Program-made: the position numbers and the translations under genes
Assembly (NCBI RefSeq): GCF_029961025.1
Contig: NZ_JASBVP010000002.1
Location: 124,001-188,000 of the forward strand
Direction: 5' to 3'
DNA from: Mycobacterium sp.
GTDB lineage: Bacteria > Actinomycetota > Actinomycetes > Mycobacteriales > Mycobacteriaceae
Length of the DNA stretch: 64,000 nt
Shown here: piece after piece, positions 28,995 to 38,866 of the stretch
How the letters are laid out: every line of letters starts with the position of its first letter
How positions within the stretch are numbered: the stretch's first letter is position 1
The notes under the pieces: generated by a model
The model's input: the letters and a program-made list of their open reading frames with translations, nothing else
Told to the model about the DNA's origin: nothing
Database searches by the model: none

Positions 28995-31967
28995 ATGATG
29001 CACCTCAGCGGCACCCTGCGCAGACTCCGCTGGCTGGTCTTCACAGGGTGGTTGCTGTCGTTGGTGCCGGCGATTTATTTGGCCATCACCCAATCGGGCC
29101 ACCTCACCGGCGGTGGTTTCGAAGTGGCCGGATCGCAGTCACTGCGGGTCCACGACCAGCTCGAAGAGCATTACCGCGAGCAAGGGGCGTCACCGTTGGC
29201 GCTGGTCGCGGCGCCCCGCGCCGACGCCAGCTACCAGGACATGGCCGCCGCCGTTGACCTGCTGAAGCGGGTCGCCGGCGAGGTCCCTGGTGTGACGGTT
29301 GTGCCCGACCCCCGCCAGCCGGCCCCACAACCCGACCGGCCCTACGTGGTGTCGCTGCGGATGACCACCCCTAACACCAGCGACGTCGCTAAAAAGCTGC
29401 GCGAAAAGATCGGCGTCAAGGGGGATCAGCCCGGGCGGATCGGCAACGGCCATGTGCGGCTGTACGTGATCGGGCAAGGTGCGCTCAGCGCGGCCGCGGC
29501 GGCCAACACCAAGCACGACATCGCCGACGCCGAACGCTGGAACCTGCCGATCATCCTGATCGTCCTGCTTGCGGTCTTCGGTTCGCTTGCCGCAGCGGCA
29601 ATCCCGCTGGCCCTCGGTGTCTTCACGGTGGTGGTCACCATGGGGCTGGTTTACCGGCTATCGACCTACCTCACGATGTCGGTGTTTGTGACCTCCACGG
29701 TGTCCATGTTCGGCATTGCGCTCGCCGTCGACTACTCCCTGTTCATTCTGATGCGCTACCGCGAGGAGCTGCGCGCCGGACGTCAGCCGCAGGAAGCCGT
29801 CGACGCGGCGATGGCAACCTCGGGGCTCGCGGTGGTGCTGTCCGGGATGACCGTCATTGCTTCGCTCACCGGCATCTACTTGATCGATACCCCCGCACTG
29901 GCGTCGATGGCTACCGGCGCGATCCTCGCGGTCACGGTCGCGATGCTGACGTCGGCAACCCTGACCCCGGCGGTGCTGGCAACCTTCGGCCGCGCGGTCG
30001 CCAAGAGGGCGGCGATCCTGCACTGGTCACGGCGGCCGGAGAGCACCCAGTCGCGCTTTTGGGCCCGCTGGATCGGCGGGGTGATGCACCGGCCGTGGGT
30101 GTCCGCGCTGATAGCGTCGGCGTTCTTGATCGCCATGGCGGCGCCGGCGTTGTCGATGACACTGGGCAACAGCCTGCTCCGGCAGTTCGACTCGTCACAT
30201 GAAATCCGCGCCGGGACGGCGGCGGCGGCCCAGGCGCTCGGGCCCGGCGCCCTCGGGCCGGTTCAGGTGCTGGTGACGTTTCCCCACGCCGACGCGTCCG
30301 CACCCGCGCACAGCCGGACACTGGCCGCGGTCCGCCGCGAGATGGCCCGTGCCCCCGGCATCGTCTCGGTGTCTTCCCCGGCCTTCGCCGACGACGACGG
30401 CAGCGCATTGCTGACCGCGGTGTTATCGGTGGATCCCGAGGATCTGCGTGCCCGGGAGACCGTCGAGTGGCTGAGAAAGCACCTGCCGGCGGTTGCGGGA
30501 ATCGGGTCGGCGCGGATCGATGTCGGCGGCCCGACCGCGCTGATCAAAGACTTCGATGACCGGGTGTCGAAAACCGAACCGCTGGTGCTGGTCTTCGTGG
30601 CGTCGATCGCGTTCGTGATGCTGCTGATTGCCATCCACTCGGTGTTCTTGGCGTTCAAGGGTGTCCTGATGACCGCGCTGTCGGTGGCCGCCGCTTACGG
30701 CAGCCTGGTGATGGTCTTCCAGTGGGGCTGGCTGGAGAAACTCGGTTTTCCGCCCACCGGTTCGATCGACAGCACGATCCCGCCCCTGGTGCTGGCGCTG
30801 ACCTTCGGTTTGTCGATGGACTACGAGATTTTCCTGCTGACCCGCATCCGGGAACGCTTCCTGCAAACCGGTCATACCCGTGACGCGGTCGCCTGTGGCG
30901 TGAGCACCAGCGCCCGCACCATCACCAGCGCGGCGTTGATCATGATCGCGGTGTTCATCGGCTTCGCCTTCGCCGGCATGCCGCTGGTTGCCGAACTCGG
31001 GGTCGCAAACGCCGTCGCGATCGCGGTAGATGCCACCGTGGTGCGACTGGTGCTGGTTCCCGCCCTGATGGCGATGTTCGCCCAGTGGAACTGGTGGCTG
31101 CCCCGCTGGCTGGCCCGCATTCTGCCCTCGGTGGACTTCGAGCGGCCGCTGCCCGAGGTAGACCTGTGCGGTGTCATGGTCATCCCCGACGACTTCTCCG
31201 CGGCGGCGGTGTCCGGATCCGATTTGCGGGCGGTCCTCAAGTCGGCAGCCAAGTTTTCGCACCTGGCTCCCGACACCGTTAGCGTGGCCGATCCGCTGGC
31301 CTTCACCGGCTGTTTGCCCGGTGGGGATGCGCAGGCCCGGACAAATGGTGCCGAGTCCGTGGCGCGGCGACCGGCCCTGGTTGGGGCGACGGCCACCGTC
31401 GACGGACACCCACCGGCCGGAAAGCGTGTCAGCGGTTTGCCGCACCGCAACGGTCGCGCCAAGCCGCGGACGGTCCGGGCGCTTCATCCGGTCACCCTGT
31501 GGCGAAGGCGGTTGGCCGTCGCCCTCGACGCGCTGGAAACCGAGGCGGCGGGCACTGGGATCGCTCCGGCATACACCCGGCGCGGCCCGGTGGAAACCAC
31601 CACCGTCCAGCTGCCCACCGGTGATCGGCTACCGGTCCCGACCGCCGCCGAGACGCTGCGGCTCCAGGCCTACCTGGTCCTCTGCCGCAACAGCAGCCGC
31701 GACTATGTGGAATTCGCCGAGCTGGCCGAGGCGGTGCAACCCGAAACCGCCGCCGCAGTGCTGGCCGGGATGGATGGCTATTACTGTTGTCAACCGCCCC
31801 GGCAGCTGTGGATCGCCACCCAACTGGTTCGCCGGCTCGCGGATCCGCATCCGTCTGACGCCGATGACGAACTCCGTCCCCCCGCGGAGACTGCAGACTG
31901 GGAGCAGGTCAGACGGCGCTGCCTGGCGGTGGCCGTGGCGATGCTGGAGGAAGGCGAGGTGAGGTGA
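28995..31967 (+). CDS. mmpL11: MmpL11 RND-family lipid transporter
   Basis: 990 residues, matching Mtb Rv0202c. Two repeats of RND helices carry the relay residues in AVDYSLFILMRYREELR and SMDYEIFLLTRIRERF, each followed by the family ARTITSAALIMI-type block. Periplasmic domains lie after helices 1 and 7. The C-terminal 270 residues are a soluble extension with RHPVTLWRRRL-like basic segments. MmpL11 exports mycolic acid wax ester and long-chain triacylglycerol in mycobacteria and is linked to heme uptake. The stop is followed 1 nt later by the GTG of the Rv0201c-like gene. Confidence 0.94.
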   Translation: MMHLSGTLRRLRWLVFTGWLLSLVPAIYLAITQSGHLTGGGFEVAGSQSLRVHDQLEEHYREQGASPLALVAAPRADASYQDMAAAVDLLKRVAGEVPGVTVVPDPRQPAPQPDRPYVVSLRMTTPNTSDVAKKLREKIGVKGDQPGRIGNGHVRLYVIGQGALSAAAAANTKHDIADAERWNLPIILIVLLAVFGSLAAAAIPLALGVFTVVVTMGLVYRLSTYLTMSVFVTSTVSMFGIALAVDYSLFILMRYREELRAGRQPQEAVDAAMATSGLAVVLSGMTVIASLTGIYLIDTPALASMATGAILAVTVAMLTSATLTPAVLATFGRAVAKRAAILHWSRRPESTQSRFWARWIGGVMHRPWVSALIASAFLIAMAAPALSMTLGNSLLRQFDSSHEIRAGTAAAAQALGPGALGPVQVLVTFPHADASAPAHSRTLAAVRREMARAPGIVSVSSPAFADDDGSALLTAVLSVDPEDLRARETVEWLRKHLPAVAGIGSARIDVGGPTALIKDFDDRVSKTEPLVLVFVASIAFVMLLIAIHSVFLAFKGVLMTALSVAAAYGSLVMVFQWGWLEKLGFPPTGSIDSTIPPLVLALTFGLSMDYEIFLLTRIRERFLQTGHTRDAVACGVSTSARTITSAALIMIAVFIGFAFAGMPLVAELGVANAVAIAVDATVVRLVLVPALMAMFAQWNWWLPRWLARILPSVDFERPLPEVDLCGVMVIPDDFSAAAVSGSDLRAVLKSAAKFSHLAPDTVSVADPLAFTGCLPGGDAQARTNGAESVARRPALVGATATVDGHPPAGKRVSGLPHRNGRAKPRTVRALHPVTLWRRRLAVALDALETEAAGTGIAPAYTRRGPVETTTVQLPTGDRLPVPTAAETLRLQAYLVLCRNSSRDYVEFAELAEAVQPETAAAVLAGMDGYYCCQPPRQLWIATQLVRRLADPHPSDADDELRPPAETADWEQVRRRCLAVAVAMLEEGEVR

Positions 31968-31968
31968 G

Positions 31969-32550
31969 GTGACGTTGGCAGCGGACCGCCGCCGCGGCCC
32001 GGCTCCCCGGTCGCCCGCGGCGGACCGGCATCCGCCGGGTGCCCAGCCGCCGGGGGGGGACCCGGCTGCCGACACGATGCCCCAGTCGTCCGGCGCCGCC
32101 CCGCCGCGCGATACCAACCGGCCCGTCGAATTCTGGTCGACGGCCGCTATCCGCTCGGCGTTGGAGGGCGGGGACATCGCGACCTGGAAACGCATCGCCT
32201 CGGCCCTCAAACGCGACCCCTACGGGCGGACCGCCCGTCAAGTCGAAGAGATCCTGGAGTGCAGCCGGCCCTACGGCATCTGCAAAGCGCTGCGGGAGGT
32301 GCTCGAGCGCGCTCGCATGCACCTGGAGGCCGACGAACGCGCGGAGGTGGCCCGCCACGTGCGGCTGCTGATCGCCCGGTCGGGCTTGGGTCAGCCGGAA
32401 TTCGCGTCTCGTATCGGTGTGCTCCCGGAAGAGTTGGCCGCATACCTCAACGCCGAGGTCAGCCCCTCGGCGTCGTTGATGATCCGGATGCGTCGGTTGT
32501 CTGACCGATTCGCCAAGGTGAGGTCACGGCGTTCCGGGGAGGACACCTGA
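31969..32550 (+). CDS. Conserved protein with helix-turn-helix-like C-terminus (Rv0201c-like)
   Basis: 193 residues: a Pro/Ala-rich disordered N-terminus (about 45), then a helical domain (EFWSTAAIRSALEGGDIATWKRIASALKRDPYGRTARQVEEIL), and a C-terminal segment (SGLGQPEFASRIGVLPEELAAYLNAEVSPSASLMIRM) that reads like an XRE-type helix-turn-helix. GTG 31969 is 1 nt from the mmpL11 stop, so the genes are coupled. Synteny matches Rv0201c. Function unknown; DNA binding is a guess from pattern. Confidence 0.75.
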   Translation: MTLAADRRRGPAPRSPAADRHPPGAQPPGGDPAADTMPQSSGAAPPRDTNRPVEFWSTAAIRSALEGGDIATWKRIASALKRDPYGRTARQVEEILECSRPYGICKALREVLERARMHLEADERAEVARHVRLLIARSGLGQPEFASRIGVLPEELAAYLNAEVSPSASLMIRMRRLSDRFAKVRSRRSGEDT

Positions 32551-32592
32551 GCGGCGTGGCGCGCAGCGGGTCGGGCCGGCAGGCGCGAGGCA

Positions 32593-33282
32593 TTAACGGG
32601 TGTTGATCGGCGACACGTCGAGGACCAGCCAGCGGCCGCCGCGCTTGGTCAGGGCCACCCGCAGCGCCAGCACCGCCCGGCTGGGCTGCTGGCCCGGGGT
32701 GTCCTGGGTGGCGCGCAGGATCACCGCCACGCTGGCCGCCGACGGCCCGATCGCCTCCACGCCGGCGGCCAGCGTCTGCGCCTGCGCGGTGACATCGCGG
32801 CGGGCGAGATCGGCCGTGGACTTGGCCAGTTGGTCTTTGAATGCGGTCGCCTGCTCCGGAACCATCATCGCCGCGGCCCGGTCGGCCGAGGCCATCGGGT
32901 CATGCGGGGAGAACGTCGCCGTCGCCTCTGCCATACCGGTGGCGATCCGTACCACCTCCTGCGAGTCGCTCTTCAGCTCGCGGTCGGGTATCGACCAGCG
33001 GATATACCCGGTCCACACCGCCGCCACCAGGGCGGCAGCGCACACCGCGACGACCGCCAGGCGCAGCCCGGGTGCGTCGTCGTCGGTGCCGAGGGTCACC
33101 GCATCCCGGCGCAGCAGCCAGACGTTGACCGCCATTCCTTCCACGACCAGCAGCACCAGCACCGAGCACGCCGCGACCCACCACCGCGGCCAGCCAAGGA
33201 CCACGCCGATCATCAGCAGCGCGGCGACGGCACCCAGCGGTGCCGCGAGGTCGAACGCCAGCACCCGCCACAGGTTTCTCAT
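32593..33282 (-). CDS. Membrane protein with Mce-associated-type soluble domain (Rv0200-like)
   Basis: 229 residues: three or so N-terminal hydrophobic segments (about 7-55 and 72-92), then a periplasmic SnoaL/NTF2-like domain of the kind found in Mce-associated proteins, ending RWLVLDVSPINTR. Its ATG overlaps the stop of the upstream Rv0199-like gene by 4 nt, so they form a two-gene operon. Such proteins stabilise MCE transporters in mycobacteria; the partner here is unknown. Confidence 0.82.
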   Translation of the reverse strand: MRNLWRVLAFDLAAPLGAVAALLMIGVVLGWPRWWVAACSVLVLLVVEGMAVNVWLLRRDAVTLGTDDDAPGLRLAVVAVCAAALVAAVWTGYIRWSIPDRELKSDSQEVVRIATGMAEATATFSPHDPMASADRAAAMMVPEQATAFKDQLAKSTADLARRDVTAQAQTLAAGVEAIGPSAASVAVILRATQDTPGQQPSRAVLALRVALTKRGGRWLVLDVSPINTR

Positions 33283-33890
33283 CGGATGGACCCGACCCGC
33301 GAGATCATCAGCTTGCCGTCCACGTCGGAGACGTCCAGGCGCAGATTCCAGCGCACCGTCGAGGGCTTACCGCCGGCGTTCTCGGCGACCGATGTGGCGA
33401 CCACCATGACGGTGTCGGTGCGGGTGGCGACCGCGCGCGGCAGCGGGTCCGGGGCCGACGGGCGCACATCGGACCGAGCGTCCGGGTCTCGGTTCACCGA
33501 TTCGATGGCCACCGCCTCGATCCTGCCGGTGCTGCGGGCCTGCAGCCGCTGCACCACCTGTCGGTAGGGCGCCATTACCGCATCGAAGTCGACGTTGAGC
33601 TCGCCCACGGTTTCGTCGTGCAGCCGCCGCAGGCTGGCCTCGACGTTGTCGGTGTTCATGTTGATCAGCACGCCCGTCCACTCGGCGGCGGTCTGCAGCA
33701 CACGGCTCTGGTAGTGGCGCTCATCGACGTCGTCGCGGTGCGCCAGCCAAATAACCGCGGCCATCGCGACCGCGCCGACCGACAACGCTCCCAAAGCCGC
33801 GGACGCGATTCCGTAGGCCGAGAAGACCCGGCCGTTCGCGGCCGCGGCGGCGTCGTCGTCGGGTGACTCGGTGGGCCCCGCCTCTGGCAT
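33279..33890 (-). CDS. Mce-associated-type membrane protein (Rv0199-like)
   Basis: 203 residues from ATG 33890 (MPEAGPTESPDDD): an acidic, Ala-rich cytoplasmic leader, one transmembrane helix (AALGALSVGAVAMAAVIWLA) and an extracytoplasmic domain very close to Mtb Rv0199 (VLINMNTDNVEASLRRLHDETVGELN; NLRLDVSDVDGKLMISRVGSIR). The longer open frame to 34067 crosses the divergent zmp1 promoter and is rejected. The stop overlaps the start of the Rv0200-like gene. Confidence 0.85.
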   Translation of the reverse strand: MPEAGPTESPDDDAAAAANGRVFSAYGIASAALGALSVGAVAMAAVIWLAHRDDVDERHYQSRVLQTAAEWTGVLINMNTDNVEASLRRLHDETVGELNVDFDAVMAPYRQVVQRLQARSTGRIEAVAIESVNRDPDARSDVRPSAPDPLPRAVATRTDTVMVVATSVAENAGGKPSTVRWNLRLDVSDVDGKLMISRVGSIR

Positions 33891-33983
33891 GGCCGTGAGG
33901 GTACCCGCCTTCGGGCGCGGGTTTCGACCCCGGCGGCGGCCGTCGCGACTGGCCCGCATCGCGGGGCATGCGACGATGGCAGC

Positions 33984-35978
33984 GTGACGGCACAGGTTCT
34001 GCGATCCGGCATCGATCTGAGCTATCTCGACGCCGACATCCGCCCCCAAGACGACTTGTTCGGTCACGTCAACGGCCGCTGGCTGGCGGACTACGCCATC
34101 CCCGCCGACCGCGCGACCGACGGCGCCTTCCGGGCGCTGTTCGACCGCGCCGAAGCCCAGGTGCGGGATCTGCTGACCGAGGCCAGCGAAACCGCGGCGC
34201 CGGCGGGGACCGACGAGCGGCGCATCGGTGACTTGTACGCCAGCTTCCTCGACGAGGACACCGTCGAGCGCCGGGGTGTGCAGCCGTTACTGGACGAGTT
34301 GGCCCTGATCGACGACGCCGCCGATCCCGCCGCCCTGGCGGCGGTGGTCGGCGCGCTGCAACGCACCGGGGTCGGCGGTGGCGTCGGGCTGTACGTCGAC
34401 ACCGACGCGAAGGACTCGACGCGCTATCTGATCAACCTCACCCAGTCCGGCATCGGTTTGCCCGACGAGTCCTACTACCGCGACGAGCGGCATGCCGCCG
34501 TGCTGGCGGCCTACCCGGATCACGTCGCCCGGATGCTTGCTCTGGTGTATGGGGGTGCGCCCGCGGACCACGCCGGCGCCGCGGCACGGATCGTGGCGCT
34601 GGAGACCAAGATCGCCGCCGCGCACTGGGACGTGGTCAAACGCCGCGACGCGGATCTCGCCTACAACCTGCGAACCTTTGCAGAACTGCAGTCCGGGGCG
34701 GCGGGATTTGACTGGGCCGGCTGGGTGCACGCGCTGGGCGGCTCGCCGGAGTCGGCCGCGCAGCTGGTGGTGCGCCAGCCCGATTACCTGAGCGCGTTCG
34801 CCCGACTGTGGGACAGCGAACACCTCGACGACTGGAAACACTGGGCGCGCTGGCGGGTGATCCACGCCCGCGCCGCGTGGTTGACCCGCGATCTGGTCGC
34901 CGAGGACTTCGCGTTCTACGGCCGGCTGCTCACCGGCGCCGAGCAGATCCGCGATCGCTGGAAGCGGGGCGTGTCACTGGTGGAGCGGCTGATGGGCGAT
35001 GCCGTCGGAAGGCTTTACGTCCAGCGGCATTTCCCGCCTGACGCCAAGGCCCGCATCGACGCCCTGGTGGACAATCTGCTCACGGCCTACCGGATCAGCA
35101 TCAGCGATCTGGACTGGATGACTCCGCAGACCCGAGAGCGCGCCTTGGCCAAGCTGGACAAGTTCACCGCCAAGGTCGGCTACCCGAAGAAATGGCGGGA
35201 CTACTCCAGGCTGGTGATCGACCGCGGCGACCTTTACGGCAACTACCAACGCGGCTACGCGGTCAACTACGACCGGGAGCTGGCCAAGCTCGGCAGACCG
35301 GTAGACCGCGACGAGTGGTTTATGACGCCCCAGACGGTCAACGCCTACTACAACCCGGGGATGAACGAAATCGTTTTCCCCGCAGCGATTCTGCAACCAC
35401 CGTTCTTTGACCCCGAGGCCGACGACGCCGCCAACTACGGCGGTATCGGAGCGGTGATCGGCCACGAGATCGGTCACGGCTTCGACGACCAGGGGGCCAA
35501 ATTCGACGGGGACGGCAACCTGGCCGACTGGTGGACCGAGAAGGACCGCGCCGAGTTCGGCGCCCGCACCAAGGCGCTCATCGAGCAATACGACGCGTAC
35601 GTTCCCAGAGACCTTGTGGGCCAACCCGGCCCGCCTCACGTCCAAGGCGCGTTGACGGTGGGGGAGAACATCGGGGATCTCGGCGGACTGTCCATCGCGC
35701 TGCTGGCTTACCAGTTGTCGCTGGCCGGCCGCCCGGCCCCGGTGATCGACGGCCTGACCGGGGTGCAGCGGGTGTTTTTCGGCTGGGCCCAGGTGTGGCG
35801 CACCAAATCACGTGCGGCTGAAGCGATCCGCCGGCTTGCGGTGGACCCGCACGCACCGCCGGAATTTCGCTGTAACGGCGTAATCCGCAACATCGACGCC
35901 TTCTATGACGCCTTCGGTGTCACCTCAGGCGACCGGCTCTACCTGGATCCGCAGCGACGGGTCAAGATTTGGAACTAG
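33984..35978 (+). CDS. zmp1: Zinc metallopeptidase Zmp1 (M13/neprilysin family)
   Basis: 664 residues. The M13 zinc motif HEIGHGFDDQGAKFDGDG starts near residue 493, and the third ligand glutamate is in GENIGDLGGLSIAL near 560. Family C-terminal features VWRTK and NIDAFYDAFGV are intact. There is no signal peptide, as in Mtb Rv0198c, whose product nonetheless reaches the host phagosome and blocks inflammasome-driven maturation. GTG 33984 is the start; the promoter lies in the 93 nt shared with the divergent Rv0199-like gene. The present host relevance is inferred. Confidence 0.95.
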   Translation: MTAQVLRSGIDLSYLDADIRPQDDLFGHVNGRWLADYAIPADRATDGAFRALFDRAEAQVRDLLTEASETAAPAGTDERRIGDLYASFLDEDTVERRGVQPLLDELALIDDAADPAALAAVVGALQRTGVGGGVGLYVDTDAKDSTRYLINLTQSGIGLPDESYYRDERHAAVLAAYPDHVARMLALVYGGAPADHAGAAARIVALETKIAAAHWDVVKRRDADLAYNLRTFAELQSGAAGFDWAGWVHALGGSPESAAQLVVRQPDYLSAFARLWDSEHLDDWKHWARWRVIHARAAWLTRDLVAEDFAFYGRLLTGAEQIRDRWKRGVSLVERLMGDAVGRLYVQRHFPPDAKARIDALVDNLLTAYRISISDLDWMTPQTRERALAKLDKFTAKVGYPKKWRDYSRLVIDRGDLYGNYQRGYAVNYDRELAKLGRPVDRDEWFMTPQTVNAYYNPGMNEIVFPAAILQPPFFDPEADDAANYGGIGAVIGHEIGHGFDDQGAKFDGDGNLADWWTEKDRAEFGARTKALIEQYDAYVPRDLVGQPGPPHVQGALTVGENIGDLGGLSIALLAYQLSLAGRPAPVIDGLTGVQRVFFGWAQVWRTKSRAAEAIRRLAVDPHAPPEFRCNGVIRNIDAFYDAFGVTSGDRLYLDPQRRVKIWN

Positions 35979-36009
35979 CCGTCACGCTCATGCCAATACG
36001 CAGCCGGCG

Positions 36010-36025
36010 GCGCAACGCGTTGCGC
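36010..36025. repeat. 16-bp perfect palindrome between zmp1 and the L,D-transpeptidase
   Basis: GCGCAACG is followed directly by its inverse CGTTGCGC. It lies 32 nt after the zmp1 stop and 55 nt from the convergent transpeptidase stop. It could fold as a short loop-limited hairpin acting as a terminator for both, or bind a dimeric protein. Confidence 0.45.
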
Positions 36026-36079
36026 GACTCACCCGACTCACAGGGTCTCTAGCTGCACCCTCGGTGCCGTGCCACCGGT

Positions 36080-37048
36080 TCACATCTGCCAGTCGTTGGA
36101 TCCGTCGTTCTTCGAGTAGGTGCCAACGGAGTTCTTCACCACGATGGGGTCACCGGCGCCGAAGTTGTCGTAGAACCACTTCGCGTTGGAGGGGCTGATG
36201 TTGATGCAGCCGTGGCTGACGTCACGATAGCCCTGATCCGACACCGACCACGGCGCGCTATGCACGAAATCACCGCTATTGTCAAAGCGCACGGCATCGG
36301 TGACCGTCACCTTATAGCCCCAAACGGAATCGACGGGGACCCCGTATGTCGAGGAATCCATCACCACCGTGGGCATCTTCTCTTGAACGTAGTAAATACC
36401 GTTGGGTGTTTGATGGTTGCCCGCCGCCATACCCATTGACATCGGGATGGTTTTCTCCACCTTCCCGTTGCGGGTGACGGTCAGCTGGTGGGTCGCGTCG
36501 TCGGCCGTCGCCACCAGCGCGTCCCCGGTCCGAAAACTCGAGGTGGTACCGGCCGCATCGATTCTCACCGTGGTGTTGGCCGGCCAGAAGCTGAGCGGCC
36601 GCCACCGCACCTGAGTCGGGGTCAACCAGTAGAACTTGCCGGGAACCGGCGGATCCGAGGAGATGTGGATCGCCTGCTCGGCCATCGGCCGGTCGGCGAT
36701 GGGCCGCTGGAAATTGATGATGATCGGCTGAGCCACACCCACCGTCGCGCCGTTGGCCGGGTTGAACGTCGGCGGCAGGAACGGTGGCTCACCGACGAAG
36801 GGCGCGGGGTTCTGCCCGGCGACGGGGCCCACGGGTGCCGCGGCGGGCTGGATGGGGGCCGGGGAACCGGCCAACGGGTCAGCCGCTAACGGCGGCGGGC
36901 CGGCGGGTGGGGTGTCCGCCGCCGACGGATCACCGGGAAGCGGCTGGTCGGGGTCGGCCGTGGCCGGCCCACTGACCAATGTCAGCCCGAGGGCCAGGCC
37001 GGCCGTGCTGAGAGCGGCGAGAAGCGTACCCCTCGTCGATCGCGACAT
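36080..37048 (-). CDS. L,D-transpeptidase (Rv0192/LdtMt4-like)
   Basis: 322 residues: a signal peptide ([25 protein letters not shown]), a long Pro/Ala-rich stalk (about 30-85), an Ig-like domain ([17 protein letters not shown]) and a YkuD catalytic domain with [22 protein letters not shown], whose Cys attacks the donor stem peptide to form 3-3 peptidoglycan cross-links. The second ATG (37048) is preferred because GGAGG lies 7 nt upstream of it. Matches Mtb Rv0192 by synteny with Rv0191 and ricR. The MFS gene ends 15 nt upstream on the same strand, so both probably form one transcript. Confidence 0.92.
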   Translation of the reverse strand: MSRSTRGTLLAALSTAGLALGLTLVSGPATADPDQPLPGDPSAADTPPAGPPPLAADPLAGSPAPIQPAAAPVGPVAGQNPAPFVGEPPFLPPTFNPANGATVGVAQPIIINFQRPIADRPMAEQAIHISSDPPVPGKFYWLTPTQVRWRPLSFWPANTTVRIDAAGTTSSFRTGDALVATADDATHQLTVTRNGKVEKTIPMSMGMAAGNHQTPNGIYYVQEKMPTVVMDSSTYGVPVDSVWGYKVTVTDAVRFDNSGDFVHSAPWSVSDQGYRDVSHGCINISPSNAKWFYDNFGAGDPIVVKNSVGTYSKNDGSNDWQM

Positions 37049-37062
37049 ATGCATACCTCCAG

Positions 37063-38370
37063 TCAGCTCCTGCCCCCAGTGTCGCAGCTGAGCGTCGGGA
37101 CGTCGAACATGTGTCGGCTCGCCGTCGTCCCGGCCAGCGCGACACCCACCAGCATCGCCGATGCGACCAGCATCATCGGAACACTGTGCTGGTACAGCAG
37201 CCCCCCGGCCAGAGAACCGGCCATGATGCCGACCTGAAACGCGGCCATGTACAGACCCGACGCGCCGTCCGGATCGTCGGCTCCGGCGCGCATCGCCGCG
37301 GCTTGCAGCATCGGCGACCCGGCGTTGGCCGCCGCGCCCCACAGCACGAAGGCGCCGGCCCCCACCAGAACCGTCGTGCTGGTCGGCCGAGTGCCGAAAG
37401 CCAGCGCGCTCAACACCACGAAGGCCCCCGAAATCCCGGCCATGCACACGATGACGGTGGCCCTGGGGTGGCGGTCCACCGGCCGGGCCACCAGCGGCAT
37501 CGCCGCCAGGCCGGCAATACCGTAGGCGGCCAGCAGCCAGGCCACGTTCGGTCCGCGCACCCCCACGACGTCGCGAATGATCACCACGATGTAGGTGTAG
37601 GAGATGTAGTGGCCGGTCACGGCGATCAACGTCAGCACGCTCACGGTGACCAGCCGCAGGTTGCGGTGGTGGTGCGCACGGGATCCGACGCGCACGAGCT
37701 GGTCGGGGCTCAGCGCCAGCGGCGGCAGCACCGCCCACGCCGCCAGCGTGACGGCCGCGGCGACCACGGTGACGGCGGCGACCGCCTGCCGCCAGCCCCA
37801 CGACAGGCTCAGCGCCGCGGTAAGCGGGCTGCCGACCACCACGGCCAGGCTGATACCCGCGTAGATCGCGGTCGTTGCCCGTCCGGAGTGGCTGGCAGGC
37901 ACCAGCCGGGTGGCGATCGGGGCGACCACCGACAACAGCAGGCCGTGGGTGATCGCGCACAGCACCCGCCCGCCGGCCAGTACCAGGAAGTCGCGCGCCA
38001 GCGCGGAGATCGCCTGGGAGACGGTGAGACAGGCCAGCGACAGCAGCAACGCCCGGCGTCGCGGCCAGTGTGCGGTCCAGCGCACCAACGGGATCGTCGT
38101 CAGCGCCGCGACCAGGGCGTACCACGCCAGCAGGGTTCCCACCACCGGCACACTGACGTGCAGGTCGCGCGCGATCGCGGGCAGCGCGCCCACCGGGAGG
38201 ATTTCCGCGGTGACATAGATGAAGGTCGCCGCGGCCAGCACCATCAGCTGGGCGGCGATCCGCGGCGTCCACGTGCGGCCGGGCCGGGTTTCGGCGGTGG
38301 CCCCGGGCGACCCGGCGCCGGGCACCCGGCGGCGCGACCGCGCCGCTCCTATCGCACGGGTTGGCCCCAC
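37063..38370 (-). CDS. MFS drug/sugar efflux transporter (Rv0191-like)
   Basis: 435 residues, twelve transmembrane helices of the DHA1/AraJ type. The N-terminal helix contains [24 protein letters not shown], the family motif A equivalent is [16 protein letters not shown], and motif C-like glycines are in [15 protein letters not shown] 38370 is the start. Mtb Rv0191 has been implicated in chloramphenicol efflux; the substrate here is unknown. Upstream is ricR with 50 nt between, downstream the L,D-transpeptidase. Confidence 0.87.
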   Translation of the reverse strand: MGPTRAIGAARSRRRVPGAGSPGATAETRPGRTWTPRIAAQLMVLAAATFIYVTAEILPVGALPAIARDLHVSVPVVGTLLAWYALVAALTTIPLVRWTAHWPRRRALLLSLACLTVSQAISALARDFLVLAGGRVLCAITHGLLLSVVAPIATRLVPASHSGRATTAIYAGISLAVVVGSPLTAALSLSWGWRQAVAAVTVVAAAVTLAAWAVLPPLALSPDQLVRVGSRAHHHRNLRLVTVSVLTLIAVTGHYISYTYIVVIIRDVVGVRGPNVAWLLAAYGIAGLAAMPLVARPVDRHPRATVIVCMAGISGAFVVLSALAFGTRPTSTTVLVGAGAFVLWGAAANAGSPMLQAAAMRAGADDPDGASGLYMAAFQVGIMAGSLAGGLLYQHSVPMMLVASAMLVGVALAGTTASRHMFDVPTLSCDTGGRS

Positions 38371-38420
38371 GGCCCCTACTCAATCACGCGGTCGGGGTAT
38401 CCACCCACATCAGGAGCACA

Positions 38421-38711
38421 TCAGGAGCGCACGAGTCGTGCGATGGCCGCAGACGCCTCGGCGAGCTTCACCGTGGCCTCGTCGCCGCCGGCGATCACCG
38501 CGCGGGTGACGCAGTGGCCCAGGTGCTCGTCCAGCAGGTTCAGCGCCACCGACCGCAAGGCACTGTTCACGGCGCTGATCTGGGTGAGGACGTCGATGCA
38601 GTATTGATCCTCCTCGATCATCCGCGCGATGCCCCGTACTTGGCCCTCGATCCGGCGCAGCCGCTTGGCGTAGTCGTCCTTCCGCTGCGAATACCCGTGT
38701 GCGGATGCCAT
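38421..38711 (-). CDS. ricR: Copper-sensing repressor RicR (CsoR family)
   Basis: 96 residues from ATG 38711, identical in length and start to Mtb Rv0190; the frame upstream to 38879 is not family-like. CsoR-family Cu(I) ligands are present as Cys38 (DQYCIDVL) and the H-x3-C pair His63/Cys67 (LDEHLGHCV). When copper binds, RicR leaves its operators and derepresses copper-protection genes. A 21-bp palindrome at 38803-38823 in its leader indicates autoregulation, and the same half-sites occur in front of mymT at 44654. All-helical fold, tetrameric in the family. Confidence 0.95.
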   Translation of the reverse strand: MASAHGYSQRKDDYAKRLRRIEGQVRGIARMIEEDQYCIDVLTQISAVNSALRSVALNLLDEHLGHCVTRAVIAGGDEATVKLAEASAAIARLVRS

Positions 38712-38802
38712 CTTTCCTCCCAGCGTCTTCGGCGTCGATCTCGGTGCCGCCAGCGATCCGAAGGCGCCGGGGTTACCAGCCGTCATCTGCCACCTCCGTA
38801 AT

Positions 38803-38823
38803 AGATACCCCCACGGGGTATCT
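38803..38823. promoter_or_regulatory. RicR operator between ricR and ilvD
   Basis: Perfect inverted repeat: arm AGATACCCC, spacer CAC, arm GGGGTATCT, with core TACCC-N5-GGGTA. It lies 92 nt upstream of the ricR ATG and 44 nt upstream of ilvD, so it could affect both. The core and spacing match the site upstream of mymT. Confidence 0.88.
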
Positions 38824-38866
38824 CGCCCAATTTTGGAGAGCATAGCGCAGCGCGCATACTTGGACG

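Noticed and set aside
28931..29257. Frame starting at ATG 28931 overlapping the mmpL11 5' end
   Set aside because: The start precedes mmpL11 by 64 nt, but the product is a shadow of mmpL11 in another phase, without family similarity.
36080..38383. 767-codon minus-strand frame joining the L,D-transpeptidase with upstream sequence
   Set aside because: Only the part from 37048 down is transpeptidase; the rest is a shadow of the MFS gene in another phase. No fusion is supported.
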